A stretch of 64,000 nucleotides of DNA from Nitrospirota bacterium (lineage in GTDB: Bacteria > Nitrospirota > Thermodesulfovibrionia > UBA6902), in assembly GCA_016215115.1 (NCBI GenBank), contig JACRLN010000051.1:1-64000 (forward strand), written 5' to 3'. Both the position numbers and the translations under genes were made by a program. The notes under the pieces are model-generated. The model was not told the DNA's origin, did not search any database, and saw only the letters and a list, made by a program, of their open reading frames with translations. This document shows positions 25,809-34,800 of this stretch, one piece after another (position 1 is the first letter of the stretch; every line of letters starts with the position of its first letter).

Positions 25809-26582
25809 TTACTTCTGTGATATAAGAAATCTCTTTACGGTTTTAGGCAGGGGTAACAAAACCAGGTCTTCCCTGCATATCTCCGGTTTATACGATTCAT
25901 AATCAAGGATGCCCAATTTCTTCTCAAGTAATTGTGATGCAAGCGATAGAATATAGCATGATATCCAGAATCCTATCGCCATACAGATATACGCCGCATA
26001 AATCCTGTTGGGCTGACGCTGGCTTATAATGACGCCTGTCCGTGTGAGATCAATGATGCCGACTATGTAAACAATTGAGGTGCTTTTAAAAAGGGAATTA
26101 AAAAAACTGACGAACGAAGGGAGCATCTTTTTGAAGGCCTGAGGTAAAATAATAAGTTTTACCGCCTGATACCGCGTCATTCCGGTTGACAGGGCAGCCT
26201 CCATTTGTCCCATCGGGACTGCTAATATGCCTGCCCTCACTATTTCCGCCTGATAAGCGGATGCGTATACAGAAAGAGAAATGACCGCGCACCAGAAGAG
26301 GGGCATCTTAGCGCCGACAACGGGCAGGAAGAAATAAAACCAGAAAATAATAAGGAGCAAAGGCGTTGATCTGATGACATCGACATAAAGACCGCAGGGG
26401 TGACGTAAATATCTTCTGCACGACGTCCTTCCCAGTCCGAACAGTATGCCGAAAAACAGGCCGATTATGATGGAGAGCATCGCGAGAACAATATTTAAAG
26501 TCAAACCCGTAAGCTGGCCTTTTGGATAGGCGCCTATGAGATAAAATTTCCAGTTTGCAAGCTGTTCAAAAAGGAACTCCAT
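25809..26582 (-). CDS. Polar amino acid-type ABC permease (HisM/GltK-like)
   Basis: A 257-residue inner-membrane permease with about five helices. The EAA-type loop is MGQMEAALSTGMTRYQAVKLIILPQAF. DVIRSTPLLLIIFWFYF is the typical HisMQ signature. It lies 1 bp from its partner permease and ends the three-gene group of binding protein and two permeases. Specificity is unknown. Confidence 0.9.
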   Translation of the reverse strand: MEFLFEQLANWKFYLIGAYPKGQLTGLTLNIVLAMLSIIIGLFFGILFGLGRTSCRRYLRHPCGLYVDVIRSTPLLLIIFWFYFFLPVVGAKMPLFWCAVISLSVYASAYQAEIVRAGILAVPMGQMEAALSTGMTRYQAVKLIILPQAFKKMLPSFVSFFNSLFKSTSIVYIVGIIDLTRTGVIISQRQPNRIYAAYICMAIGFWISCYILSLASQLLEKKLGILDYESYKPEICREDLVLLPLPKTVKRFLISQK

Positions 26583-26583
26583 A

Positions 26584-27321
26584 TCAGGTCCTCATCTGCG
26601 TAATACTTGTAACGTCAATTTTCAACCACCTCTCAAGCCGTATCATGATTACTGCCAGGGTGAGAGATATTCCGATGTAAAAAACCGTTGCCAGAAAAGT
26701 CACTTCAAGTCCGCGAAATGTAATTGATTCAACCTGCTGTGTCGCCCATGTGAGTTCAGGCGCCGCTATAGCCATACAGAGGGAGCTGTTTTTAAAATTA
26801 TGGATCATCCTCGTTCCAAGAGGAGGGAGGATAGTCCTGAATGCCATGGGTAGAATTATGTACTGTATCTGCTGAAACCTGTTAAGCCCGGTAGAAACTG
26901 CGGCCTCAATATGACCTCTTGGCACACTCAGAAGCCCTGTCCTGACAATATCGGAGACATAAGCGGAATTATCAACAGTAAGCCCGAGTATACCGGCTAT
27001 AACTGAATAATATGTATACCGGTTTAATGTATCAGTCAGGCCGAAAGGCAGTATTTGCGGAAAAACGAAATAAAAAAATAAAAGCCAGAAAAGTCCTGGG
27101 ATATTCCTCACGATTTCAACATACACTTTGGCCGGTATGTTAAGAAATTTAAACCTCGAGGTCCTCATGATTGCGAGGATTGTACCAACGAGAAGGGATA
27201 ATACTGATGTTACGGCGGCTATCAGGAATGTGAGCTTTACACCGGTAATCAGCCATCCTAAATAGGGCTCCCTGAAAGGGATACTCCAGTCAAAATCATA
27301 TCGTAGATTGAAAATCTTCAT
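26584..27321 (-). CDS. Polar amino acid-type ABC permease (HisQ/GltJ-like)
   Basis: A 245-residue permease with VEIVRNIPGLFWLLFFYF and the EAA loop RGHIEAAVSTGLNRFQQIQYIILPMAF. It pairs with the downstream permease to make the channel heterodimer. Paired inverted repeats lie in the gap to the binding-protein gene. Confidence 0.9.
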   Translation of the reverse strand: MKIFNLRYDFDWSIPFREPYLGWLITGVKLTFLIAAVTSVLSLLVGTILAIMRTSRFKFLNIPAKVYVEIVRNIPGLFWLLFFYFVFPQILPFGLTDTLNRYTYYSVIAGILGLTVDNSAYVSDIVRTGLLSVPRGHIEAAVSTGLNRFQQIQYIILPMAFRTILPPLGTRMIHNFKNSSLCMAIAAPELTWATQQVESITFRGLEVTFLATVFYIGISLTLAVIMIRLERWLKIDVTSITQMRT

Positions 27322-27409
27322 GATTTATAAATATTACCCTGTCAGCATCTTTAAAAGCAATCTTTTCATGTCGATTTTCTATTTGAGGCAACCGGTCCTG
27401 CAAACTAAA

Positions 27410-27472
27410 ATGGAGGCACGAGTATTATTCGTGCCTCCATGAGTAATCTGTACGGACGTATTGCCTACGTCC
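27410..27472 (-). terminator. Tandem hairpins between binding-protein and permease genes
   Basis: A 12-bp perfect stem ATGGAGGCACGA/TCGTGCCTCCAT (27410-27440) is followed by GGACGTA/TACGTCC (27454-27472). Such intercistronic hairpins commonly let binding protein accumulate above permease. A repeat-element origin is also possible. Confidence 0.6.
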
Positions 27473-27488
27473 CTACTTTATACTAATT

Positions 27489-28355
27489 TTAATCAGGCCA
27501 TACATAGAGCATCTCTCCATAGGTATCCTTTGGTAAACGGGGTCTTGCATTAATGGGGAGAGGTGAAAGGCCCTTCGGGCCAAACCATTTCTGGTAAATC
27601 TTCTCATAGGTGCCGTCCTTAAGCATATCCTGTAGGGTAAAGCTTATCTTGTCCCTCCAGTCGCTTTCGTTCTCAGGCACTCCGATGCCATAAAGGCCGG
27701 GGCTCCAGATCGCACCGCCTACTGCTTCGTATTCTTCTCCAAGGGTGCCTGCTACCGAAGCCATAATTTGAGCGTCCTGAGAATATGCATCGATCTTGCC
27801 TTGTTTCAACGCCAGGAATCCCTCCGCGCTATTCTGGAAGGAAAGCATTTCCGGTTTTGCGTCGGTGTATTTGGCAATCTCCTGGGGCGCTGCAATAAAT
27901 GCGTTTGAGCCCTGATCCACGCCTATCTTCTTCCCGCCAAGGTCTTTTATTGATTTAATTTTTCCTTTCTTCGCATAGAATATTTTACCCGTCCAGAAGT
28001 ACGGCGGCTCAGCATAATCCATTTGTTCTTCACGGCTTCTGGTCTGGCTTATGTTTGCCAGAGAGATGTCAATTGATCTGTTCGCCAGAAAGGCGATCCT
28101 TGTCTTGTTGTCTACTAACACTCTTTCAACTTTTACGCCCAGTTTTTCAGCGATTGCGCTGCCCAGATCAACGTCAAAACCGGTCCACTCGCCTTTTTCA
28201 TCAATGTAGTTCATCGGTGGAGTTGCATTACCATTACCTATGCGCACTACACCTCTTTTCTTTACCTCGTCAAGGAGGCTCTCTCCTGATGCATAAGAAA
28301 TAAATGAGACGAGAAATATCACTGCCAGCATAAATACTACGGTACTTCTTTTCAT
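27489..28355 (-). CDS. ABC transporter periplasmic solute-binding protein, family 3
   Basis: A 288-residue exported protein with a signal peptide of about 24 residues. The family 3 pattern includes VVRIGNGNATPPMNYIDEKGEWTGFDVDL, ISQTRSREEQMDYAEPPYF with the carboxylate-binding Arg, and AEGFLALKQGKIDAYSQDA. Family members bind polar amino acids. The exact ligand is unknown, and an amino-acid-like or arsenical ligand cannot be excluded. It is first in a sigma-54-driven operon with the two permeases. Confidence 0.9.
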   Translation of the reverse strand: MKRSTVVFMLAVIFLVSFISYASGESLLDEVKKRGVVRIGNGNATPPMNYIDEKGEWTGFDVDLGSAIAEKLGVKVERVLVDNKTRIAFLANRSIDISLANISQTRSREEQMDYAEPPYFWTGKIFYAKKGKIKSIKDLGGKKIGVDQGSNAFIAAPQEIAKYTDAKPEMLSFQNSAEGFLALKQGKIDAYSQDAQIMASVAGTLGEEYEAVGGAIWSPGLYGIGVPENESDWRDKISFTLQDMLKDGTYEKIYQKWFGPKGLSPLPINARPRLPKDTYGEMLYVWPD

Positions 28356-28428
28356 TAGTTGTTCTCCTTTCTTTTGCTTCTGTTTTTATAGCTTAAAAAT
28401 AAGCCGGTTTATTTGGTTATAATTAAAC

Positions 28429-28444
28429 AGCAATACTTGTGCCA
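28429..28444 (-). promoter_or_regulatory. Consensus sigma-54 promoter of the binding-protein operon
   Basis: TGGCACAAGTATTGCT on the minus strand matches TGGCAYR-N4-TTGCW at every position. The predicted start is near 28418, about 62 nt before the ATG at 28355. It is the best sigma-54 promoter in the window. Confidence 0.85.
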
Positions 28445-28575
28445 GAAACTATAAATACATTTAAAAAGGTAGCCGAAGGCTTTATCTGCGTTAATTAACT
28501 ATTTATAATAAGTAGTTGCGCAAACTAAAGTTTACGGATACATTTACTGTTAAAATCCGGAGCGAAATTAACCAC

Positions 28576-28612
28576 TGCACAAAGATTGAACATTATGTTC
28601 ATTCTTTGTGCA
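28576..28612. promoter_or_regulatory. 37-bp palindrome (TGAACA-N3-TGTTCA core), putative activator site
   Basis: The arms TGCACAAAGA-N-TGAACA and TGTTCA-N-TCTTTGTGCA are complementary except at one pair. It overlaps the stop codon of the adjacent regulator gene and lies about 140 bp upstream of the binding-protein promoter. It could serve both as enhancer site and as hairpin terminator of the regulator gene. Confidence 0.65.
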
Positions 28613-29993
28613 AATCATCCCTGCTCATCTTTTCCCTGAGGGTATTTCTTGAGATACCGAGAAGCTTTGCGGCGAGCGCCTGATTGTTATTGGTTAATTC
28701 AAGCGCCCTTTTGACCAGAAGACGCTCAAATTGTGACACCGCCTCTTTGTAAATGTCTTTCCCTCCTCTTCGCAGGTGCTCATTTACTGCATCTGATAAC
28801 GCCTTTTCAATATCTGATTCACCTCTGTCAGTCAATCTTAGCTGTGACAGCCACTCGCACTCTTTCGAAGAAAGATAATTGCCTGCGCATAAAACCATCC
28901 CCCTCTGGATAGCGTTTTGAAGCTCTCTAATATTTCCGGGCCAGTCGTATTTTTTAAAATCCTGCAGAATCTCTGATGATATGCCTTTTACTTCTTTGCC
29001 AAATTCCCTGTTGAATTTTCTGATGAAGTAATTGATAAGGTCTTCGATGTCTTCCTTTCTTTCCCTGAGCGGAGGTATGGTAATGCTTACAACGTTCAAA
29101 CGCCAGTACAGGTCATCTCTGAATTTCCCCGTGTTTATCAATGACTCAAGATTTTTGTTCGTTGCCGCGATAATCCTGACATCTGTTTTAATTGTATCGC
29201 TTCCCCCGAGCCTCTGAATGCAGCCGTCCTGAAGCACTCTGAGCATCTTTGCCTGAAGGGGCAAAGGCATATCCCCGATTTCATCGAGGAACATAGTACC
29301 CCCGTCACACTGTTCAAATTTACCGATCTTTTTTGTGTCAGCCCCGGTAAATGCGCCTTTTTCATGACCGAAAAGCTCGCTCTCAAGAAGGTTCTCCGGA
29401 ATAGCTGCACAATTGACAGGGAGAAAAGGGTTATTAGCTCTTTTACTATGTTGATAAACAGCCCTTGCAATCAGTTCCTTCCCCGTGCCTGTCTCACCAC
29501 ATAAAAGCACGGCGACATCGCTCTTTGCAACCTGCCCGATCTTTTTAAATATCTCAAGCATGGCAGTACTTCTGCCGATAATCGTGTCGCCTTCTTCCGA
29601 CTCTCCTTCAAAGGATACGGGGATACTCATCTTCCCCGCTGCAATGGCTTTTTCAACTAATGATACTAATTGGTTATTATCAACCGGTTTTGTGATGTAA
29701 TCGTACGCCCCGTACTTCATCGCGGTTATCGCTTTTTCGGATGTGCTGAAAGCGGTCATTATTATTGCAGTAAGAGCGGGATGAATTGTCTTCAATTTTT
29801 TGAGGGTTTCAAGACCGTCCATTCCGGGCATATTGATGTCCATGATAACGAGGTCGGGGAGCTCTTTCCCTGCCAGTTCCATCGCCTTTTCACCGCTTGA
29901 GGCAGTGATAACATCATAGTCATGCCTTCCGAGAATTTTTTTGAATGAATGGCAGATTCCCGGCTCGTCGTCAACTATAAGGATTTTATCCAT
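28599..29993 (-). CDS. Sigma-54-dependent response regulator (NtrC family)
   Basis: A 464-residue three-domain activator. The receiver domain has its phosphoacceptor at D52 (LVIMDINMPGMDG). The AAA+ domain has Walker A GETGTGKE and the sigma-54 contact loop GAFTGA. A C-terminal Fis-type HTH (NNQALAAKLLGISRNTLREKM) binds DNA. No histidine kinase is adjacent. Its gene ends inside the palindrome that precedes the ABC binding-protein promoter, so it is the natural candidate activator of the palindrome-bearing promoters. Confidence 0.94.
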   Translation of the reverse strand: MDKILIVDDEPGICHSFKKILGRHDYDVITASSGEKAMELAGKELPDLVIMDINMPGMDGLETLKKLKTIHPALTAIIMTAFSTSEKAITAMKYGAYDYITKPVDNNQLVSLVEKAIAAGKMSIPVSFEGESEEGDTIIGRSTAMLEIFKKIGQVAKSDVAVLLCGETGTGKELIARAVYQHSKRANNPFLPVNCAAIPENLLESELFGHEKGAFTGADTKKIGKFEQCDGGTMFLDEIGDMPLPLQAKMLRVLQDGCIQRLGGSDTIKTDVRIIAATNKNLESLINTGKFRDDLYWRLNVVSITIPPLRERKEDIEDLINYFIRKFNREFGKEVKGISSEILQDFKKYDWPGNIRELQNAIQRGMVLCAGNYLSSKECEWLSQLRLTDRGESDIEKALSDAVNEHLRRGGKDIYKEAVSQFERLLVKRALELTNNNQALAAKLLGISRNTLREKMSRDDLHKE

Positions 29994-30078
29994 GGCTTGT
30001 CTATTTTAGGAAAGAATTAAAATGATAGCAATAGGCCAGCTACTCGTATTCGCAATTTTATAGGCATCGGTCAAATAA

Positions 30079-30114
30079 AAAAAGAGGAAGAAGCCGAAGC
30101 TTCTTCCTCTTTTT
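30079..30114. terminator. Strong bidirectional Rho-independent terminator
   Basis: A 16-bp perfect stem (AAAAAGAGGAAGAAGC with its complement) closes a CGAA tetraloop with A/T tracts on both sides. It lies just downstream of the PEP-CTERM gene ending at 30142 on the minus strand, upstream of the response regulator. Confidence 0.9.
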
Positions 30115-30141
30115 AAATATAATAAGGTTATTAATCTCTGC

Positions 30142-30819
30142 CTATGCCTTTTTCATCTTTCTGAAACGCCTGAACCCTAAAACTAATCCGCCTACTATAA
30201 AGAGCGTTGAGCTAACCGGCTCGGGGACAACTGTTGTATTTGCAATCCATCCGCTGGTGCCATCGCTTCCATTGATTCCCTGGACTTTTGCGACTGAATT
30301 ATAGAGCCCGTTACCTGCTCCATCAGGCGCACTTATAAGGTTGAATGTCGTAGCATTTATTGATGAACCAGTGATGTTATAAACTATTGTCTCGCCACCC
30401 GTGAATCTGCCAGTTCCCGCCGATGTCTGGAAATCAAAGTCAATATCGAAGTAACCGTCTCCATCAGCCTTATAGTAATTGGATGCTTTGTTTATCGTTG
30501 GCTCAGATATCGCTGTAATATTGACAGGAGAAAAGGTTAGCCCGGTTGAATCGACGCTTGAATTGAAAAACCATCTAGTGATAAATTCGGTTCCCGTCAA
30601 ATTAGTAGCAGACATAGTCAGTTGTACCGTATTAGAACCAGCATCAACAAAAGTTGCTGTCGCCCATGGAGCAGAGCCTTGAGGAGATGTCCCTCCACTG
30701 ATTTCGTAATCCAAAGGAAAGATGATTGTACCGGCCTTGGCTTGACCAGTCAATGAAACAAGAAAAATAGTTGATAATGTAAGAAGCAGTAATGTTTTTA
30801 ACGTCATTAGATTTTTCAT
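30142..30819 (-). CDS. PEP-CTERM exported protein
   Basis: About 225 residues. A signal peptide (to the AKAG cleavage region) leads a beta-rich body, then the sorting tail VPEPVSSTLFIVGGLVLGFR followed by RFRKMKKA. The tail has the PEP motif, transmembrane helix and basic end. Such proteins are processed by exosortase and linked to exopolysaccharide. The ATG at 30819 has AGGGA upstream and gives a proper signal peptide; an ATG at 30843 is less likely. It is preceded by a sigma-54 promoter module. No exosortase lies in the window. Confidence 0.88.
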   Translation of the reverse strand: MKNLMTLKTLLLLTLSTIFLVSLTGQAKAGTIIFPLDYEISGGTSPQGSAPWATATFVDAGSNTVQLTMSATNLTGTEFITRWFFNSSVDSTGLTFSPVNITAISEPTINKASNYYKADGDGYFDIDFDFQTSAGTGRFTGGETIVYNITGSSINATTFNLISAPDGAGNGLYNSVAKVQGINGSDGTSGWIANTTVVPEPVSSTLFIVGGLVLGFRRFRKMKKA

Positions 30820-30922
30820 TCTTTCCCTATTAACTTTCACCATTGAATTTAATAGTAATCCTTATCCAGACTTTAGTTACTTTATTTAAGCACTATTATA
30901 GGGCAATAAATACTAATTTTAA

Positions 30923-30938
30923 AGCAATAATCATGCTT
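30923..30938 (-). promoter_or_regulatory. Sigma-54 promoter of the PEP-CTERM gene at 30142
   Basis: AAGCATGATTATTGCT fits TGGCAYR-N4-TTGCW except the first two bases. The identical core AAGCATGATTATTGC occurs before the other PEP-CTERM gene at 38246. Confidence 0.72.
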
Positions 30939-31010
30939 GAAAATAATTTATTTCAATATATCTTTTTTAATCAGAATGTTAGGTATGTTTGTTCAAAAAG
31001 CTCAGAATGC

Positions 31011-31138
31011 AAAGGGGTGCAAGAAATTTTGCTGTACATTTTTAACACATTGGTGTAACTTATTTAATTTAAATATTTTATTGTCAGAGTTGACGTATCT
31101 AACGAATTTCGAAAGTGCAAATAATCTTGCACCCCTTT
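31011..31138. promoter_or_regulatory. 128-bp inverted-arm regulatory module, copy 1
   Basis: AAAGGGGTGCAAGA (31011-31024) faces TCTTGCACCCCTTT (31125-31138). The same arms with identical 128-bp outer spacing occur at 38333-38460, and the sequence between the copies is also similar. The near arm lies about 87 bp from the -12 element in both. It probably binds a sigma-54 activator at two sites. The 385-bp gap 30820-31204 has no gene. Confidence 0.7.
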
Positions 31139-31204
31139 TGGCTTGCCCCAATGCATTTATAGTGGATGTCATCGGTCAAATAAAAAAAGGCTATTAATAT
31201 CTGC

Positions 31205-31726
31205 CTATGCCTTTTTCATCTTCCAAAAACGCCTTAAGCCCAAGGTCATCCCTCCTGTTAAAAAGAGGATTGTGCTTACCGGCTCTGGTGCAAGGGCGGT
31301 TGTTCCGGTAATTGGTGATATATTTCCTGCATGGTCGTCAAATTCAGCGGTATAGGAAATGTTCCCCACTTGCTGGTTAATTGTAAAACTAAATCCGCCA
31401 AGCGAACTATTAGCGGGTAGGTCATAGCTTGAGTCTATGGTCATTGCATCCAGATATGCAGTTATATTTTCGCCTTCCCACACAGTGCCATACCATCCAT
31501 CCGGCAAAGTTGAGCCCGTAGCCGTTAGTTCCTGACCAAAGTCCAGATATACTTTATAAAGGTATTCGCCTGCATCTGATGTATTATTGAAAGTATAGTC
31601 ATACTGCCAAAGCCCTCCTAAGTCTGTCTCGTTGTAAAGTATGCTTGCTCCCGGGCTTGCCAAGGCCATTGTGGAAATCAAAAATATGCTCACTGCAAGA
31701 ATGGCTGCGATAATAAGTTTCTTCAT
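31205..31726 (-). CDS. PEP-CTERM exported protein
   Basis: 173 residues with a signal peptide ending near MALA-SPG and a beta-rich body with an aromatic-rich N-terminal part (LGGLWQYDYTFNN). The PEP-CTERM tail APEPVSTILFLTGGMTLGLR is followed by RFWKMKKA. GGGGAG lies upstream of the ATG. It lies downstream of the giant exported protein with a dispersed repeat between. The function of the body is unknown. Confidence 0.88.
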   Translation of the reverse strand: MKKLIIAAILAVSIFLISTMALASPGASILYNETDLGGLWQYDYTFNNTSDAGEYLYKVYLDFGQELTATGSTLPDGWYGTVWEGENITAYLDAMTIDSSYDLPANSSLGGFSFTINQQVGNISYTAEFDDHAGNISPITGTTALAPEPVSTILFLTGGMTLGLRRFWKMKKA

Positions 31727-31761
31727 AACAACTCCCCCTTTTTATTTTGTGCTTTATTTTA

Positions 31762-31864
31762 GTCATTCCGCACCTGCCGGAACGACTCGTACCGAGATAC
31801 GGTATCCGGTTCCTGGGCGAGGCACCGCCTCGCCCCTACGAGGGCAGGTTCAACCTGCCCCTAC
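31762..31864. repeat. Composite dispersed repeat at the 3' end of the giant exported-protein gene
   Basis: It includes CATTCCGCACC...CGGAACGAC, the GGGCGAGGCACCGCCTCGCCC palindrome and the GGGCAGGTTCAACCTGCCC palindrome. The TAG stop of the giant gene (31861-31863) lies in the GTAGGGGCAGG end of this element, so the gene's C-terminus is defined by the repeat. Confidence 0.8.
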
Positions 31865-34800
31865 TGCCCCGCTACTGTATAATTCCCGCTGCTTATAGCC
31901 TGAGATGGTGCATTATAGGAGGTAGTGCAAGCGCCTCCCGGCACAATCACTATTCCAGTTGCATCTGGACTGCCGTCAGTTACTGTTGATGTGAAAGTAC
32001 AACCTGCAACATTATTCACTTTTCCTGCACCTGTAACAGTTGCAACGCCTCCTGTCACGGTTATCCCTGTGATTGATGTGCTTGTAAGCAATATCCTCTT
32101 GAAAGAATATTTCAGCCAGCTTGTTCCAAGAGATGATGCGTTTACATTTAGTGATAAGCTGGCCCTGAAGGCCGGTTCCGGATAGTTGTAACCATTGCCT
32201 GTGGCAGCATTTGCTTTTGTCGGGTCGGTACTATGTTGATATTCCTGAAGGTTAGTAGCGCCGTCATGGTCGAAATCACCATTGCCCGTCTGATTCAAAT
32301 TTCCAAAATATTGAAGCTCCCAGCAGTCAGGTAATTGATCATTATCGGTATCAAGAAGTGATGTATCAAATGCTGGATTTATGGATGATGTCGGTTGACT
32401 GTCTACGACCGTTATATCCTGAGAATATAGTATTAGGCCGGATGCATTGGTAACATAGAACTGATAATCCCCTGCAGCAAGGTCCGGAATGAAATAAACT
32501 CCCGAGGAATCTACTGTATCGCTCCCTTTTAATACACCGCCCTGCCGCACTTCGACAGCATAAGGGACAAAACATCCTGTGGCCGTCACTTTCCCGCCGA
32601 TTGCAGGAACAAGATGCGTGTTGACTGCTTCAATGAGCGGATCCAACTGTAGTCCAAGATAATTCTCATGCTTCAAAGTTGAGGTAAAATCGACAAAATA
32701 ACCGTCTTTGCTTGTTGAGAGCAGCCAGTATCCTTCTACAGCGCCACCCGGAGGTATCTCTCCGAAATCAATGGTTAAATCTCCCTGGTGATAACCGCTC
32801 TGGTCCGGGGTCGGCGAAGAACCATCAAGGATGAAACTGATCGGGATATTGTTCAGATTCTCAACAATCTTCGGCTGGGCAGAAGAAATAATAAAATTAT
32901 GGGCAGAGCCAAAACCGTTGTTAGTAACTACAACTTTTATCTTCACCGGATTTCCAGCCATGGTTATGTAAGGCAGATAATAATCTACCGTCAACCTCGG
33001 CATCGGCTTTACGGAGATTGTCTCAGCCTGTGTAGCATAGCTGTAACTGTTGGCTCCATATTGATAACTGATGTTGGCCGTAATTGTATAATTCAATCCT
33101 TCCGGCAGGGTGCCGCCGGCTTCGCTGCTTGGTATCAGTTGCCAGTTGATTTCAGCAGGGCCGGATACACTTCCCCCGCTTAAGGAATTTATACCTGATT
33201 GTTGTGTAACAACTGCAAAGAAGAGCGAACCCGCATCGTTGCCTGCAGCATCTTTGATATCGAGATTGACAGATACATTGCTTAACGAAGGCACCGTAGG
33301 AGTCAGGTTCAGCTTTGCATTGAAGGCCTCTCTTTCCAGAGATATTTTCTGCTCAATCTCCAGTTTTACTGTTCCGTGTTCATTGAGAGGGACCTGTGGT
33401 ACGCCTCCGCCGCCCCAGCCAAAAGAACAATAACATCCGCCCGCCCCTCCGCCAATAATCGTGTTCTCCCTGATAGTTGTTATAGAAAGAGGAATAAGAT
33501 ATGCGTCGTTTCCGGGTCTGTCCGCCCATTTGCCGAAGAAACCAATGTATTTATGTTTGCTCAATAAAGCATCCCTGTTGCTGCCGGACATCTGTGCCTC
33601 AAGGGCTTCTTTCAAATTGGTTATATCGAATGTAGTAACATCACCCTTTGCATCAAGGGATGTGGGAGGATTAAAATTATTCATCCAGAGCGCCTCATTG
33701 GAGTTGATGATATTTGCGCTGTCTGATCCGCCGTAAATATGGATCAAGGCCTTAAGGTCTTCCTCTGTACCTGGAATTTTCTGAATATCAAATGCCATAT
33801 CCCTGTTGCTCTTTACGGGCAGCCTGTATGAAGTTCCCTGATATTCAAGGTCATTTAGGTTGCCGTCGGTCTCATCATTAATGAACGACACGGCCGGCAG
33901 GGTTAATTCCGAAGGTTTATTGTAAAACACCGGAATCGGCGTTGTGGTTGTGCTTTCATAAGCATTCCCTTCCAGGGAAAGCGTGTAATCACCGGATGCA
34001 ACAATATTGCCGAGATATCTGTTGGTCAATTGAGGGTTGGACGCATAAATTATTGCCTTGAACGGTATCTGAACACTTTGCCCGTGATTGAGCTGGCCGA
34101 TGTTTAAAATTTGCGTTCCGTCTGCGGACCCGTCGTCGAACAATATTTTTATCTCATTTGCAACAGCATCCAGAGCTGATGAGTCGATAGTAAGGTTCCT
34201 TACAGGAGCGTTATTGCTCGTGTTCTTTATTGTTATTGTTCCCTGGTACGTTTCTTCAGGGAAGAAGGAAAGGTATATTGCTGAGGGGTTCGCATACAAC
34301 GACGGCTTGATTAAATCCGTAACGTAGGTAATATTGAGGGTAACAGTGTACTGATCCTGAATGACTGTAGGAGTGACAGTGAAATCCACAGTTACCAGGT
34401 TGGCTACCATAAGGACCTGAACATTTTTTGTAATCCCTGCCTCAACGGTGACTTCACCCTGTGCCTGATTATGTCCTACGGCATTGACAAGGTAACGGTA
34501 ATCGCCTGCAGGGACCTCGCTCAGAACAACGTTGCCTCCGGTGTCCGTGGTCCCTTTTATGACATTGTTGTACTCCTGTCTGCCCTGCGGAGTAACGTTT
34601 ACATAAAACGCCCTGCTTATAAGATTGACTTCTGCTCCGGATATAATTGAACCGGTATCGCTGTAAACCTTAAATGCTGCACTGCCGGTTGTTGAAGAAG
34701 TCACTTCAACGGTGATATAAAAAGGAACCGTTACGCCGCTGTAGGCAAGATTCAGTTGAACCACATATGATCCCAACTGTAAACCGGAAGGAGGATTTAT

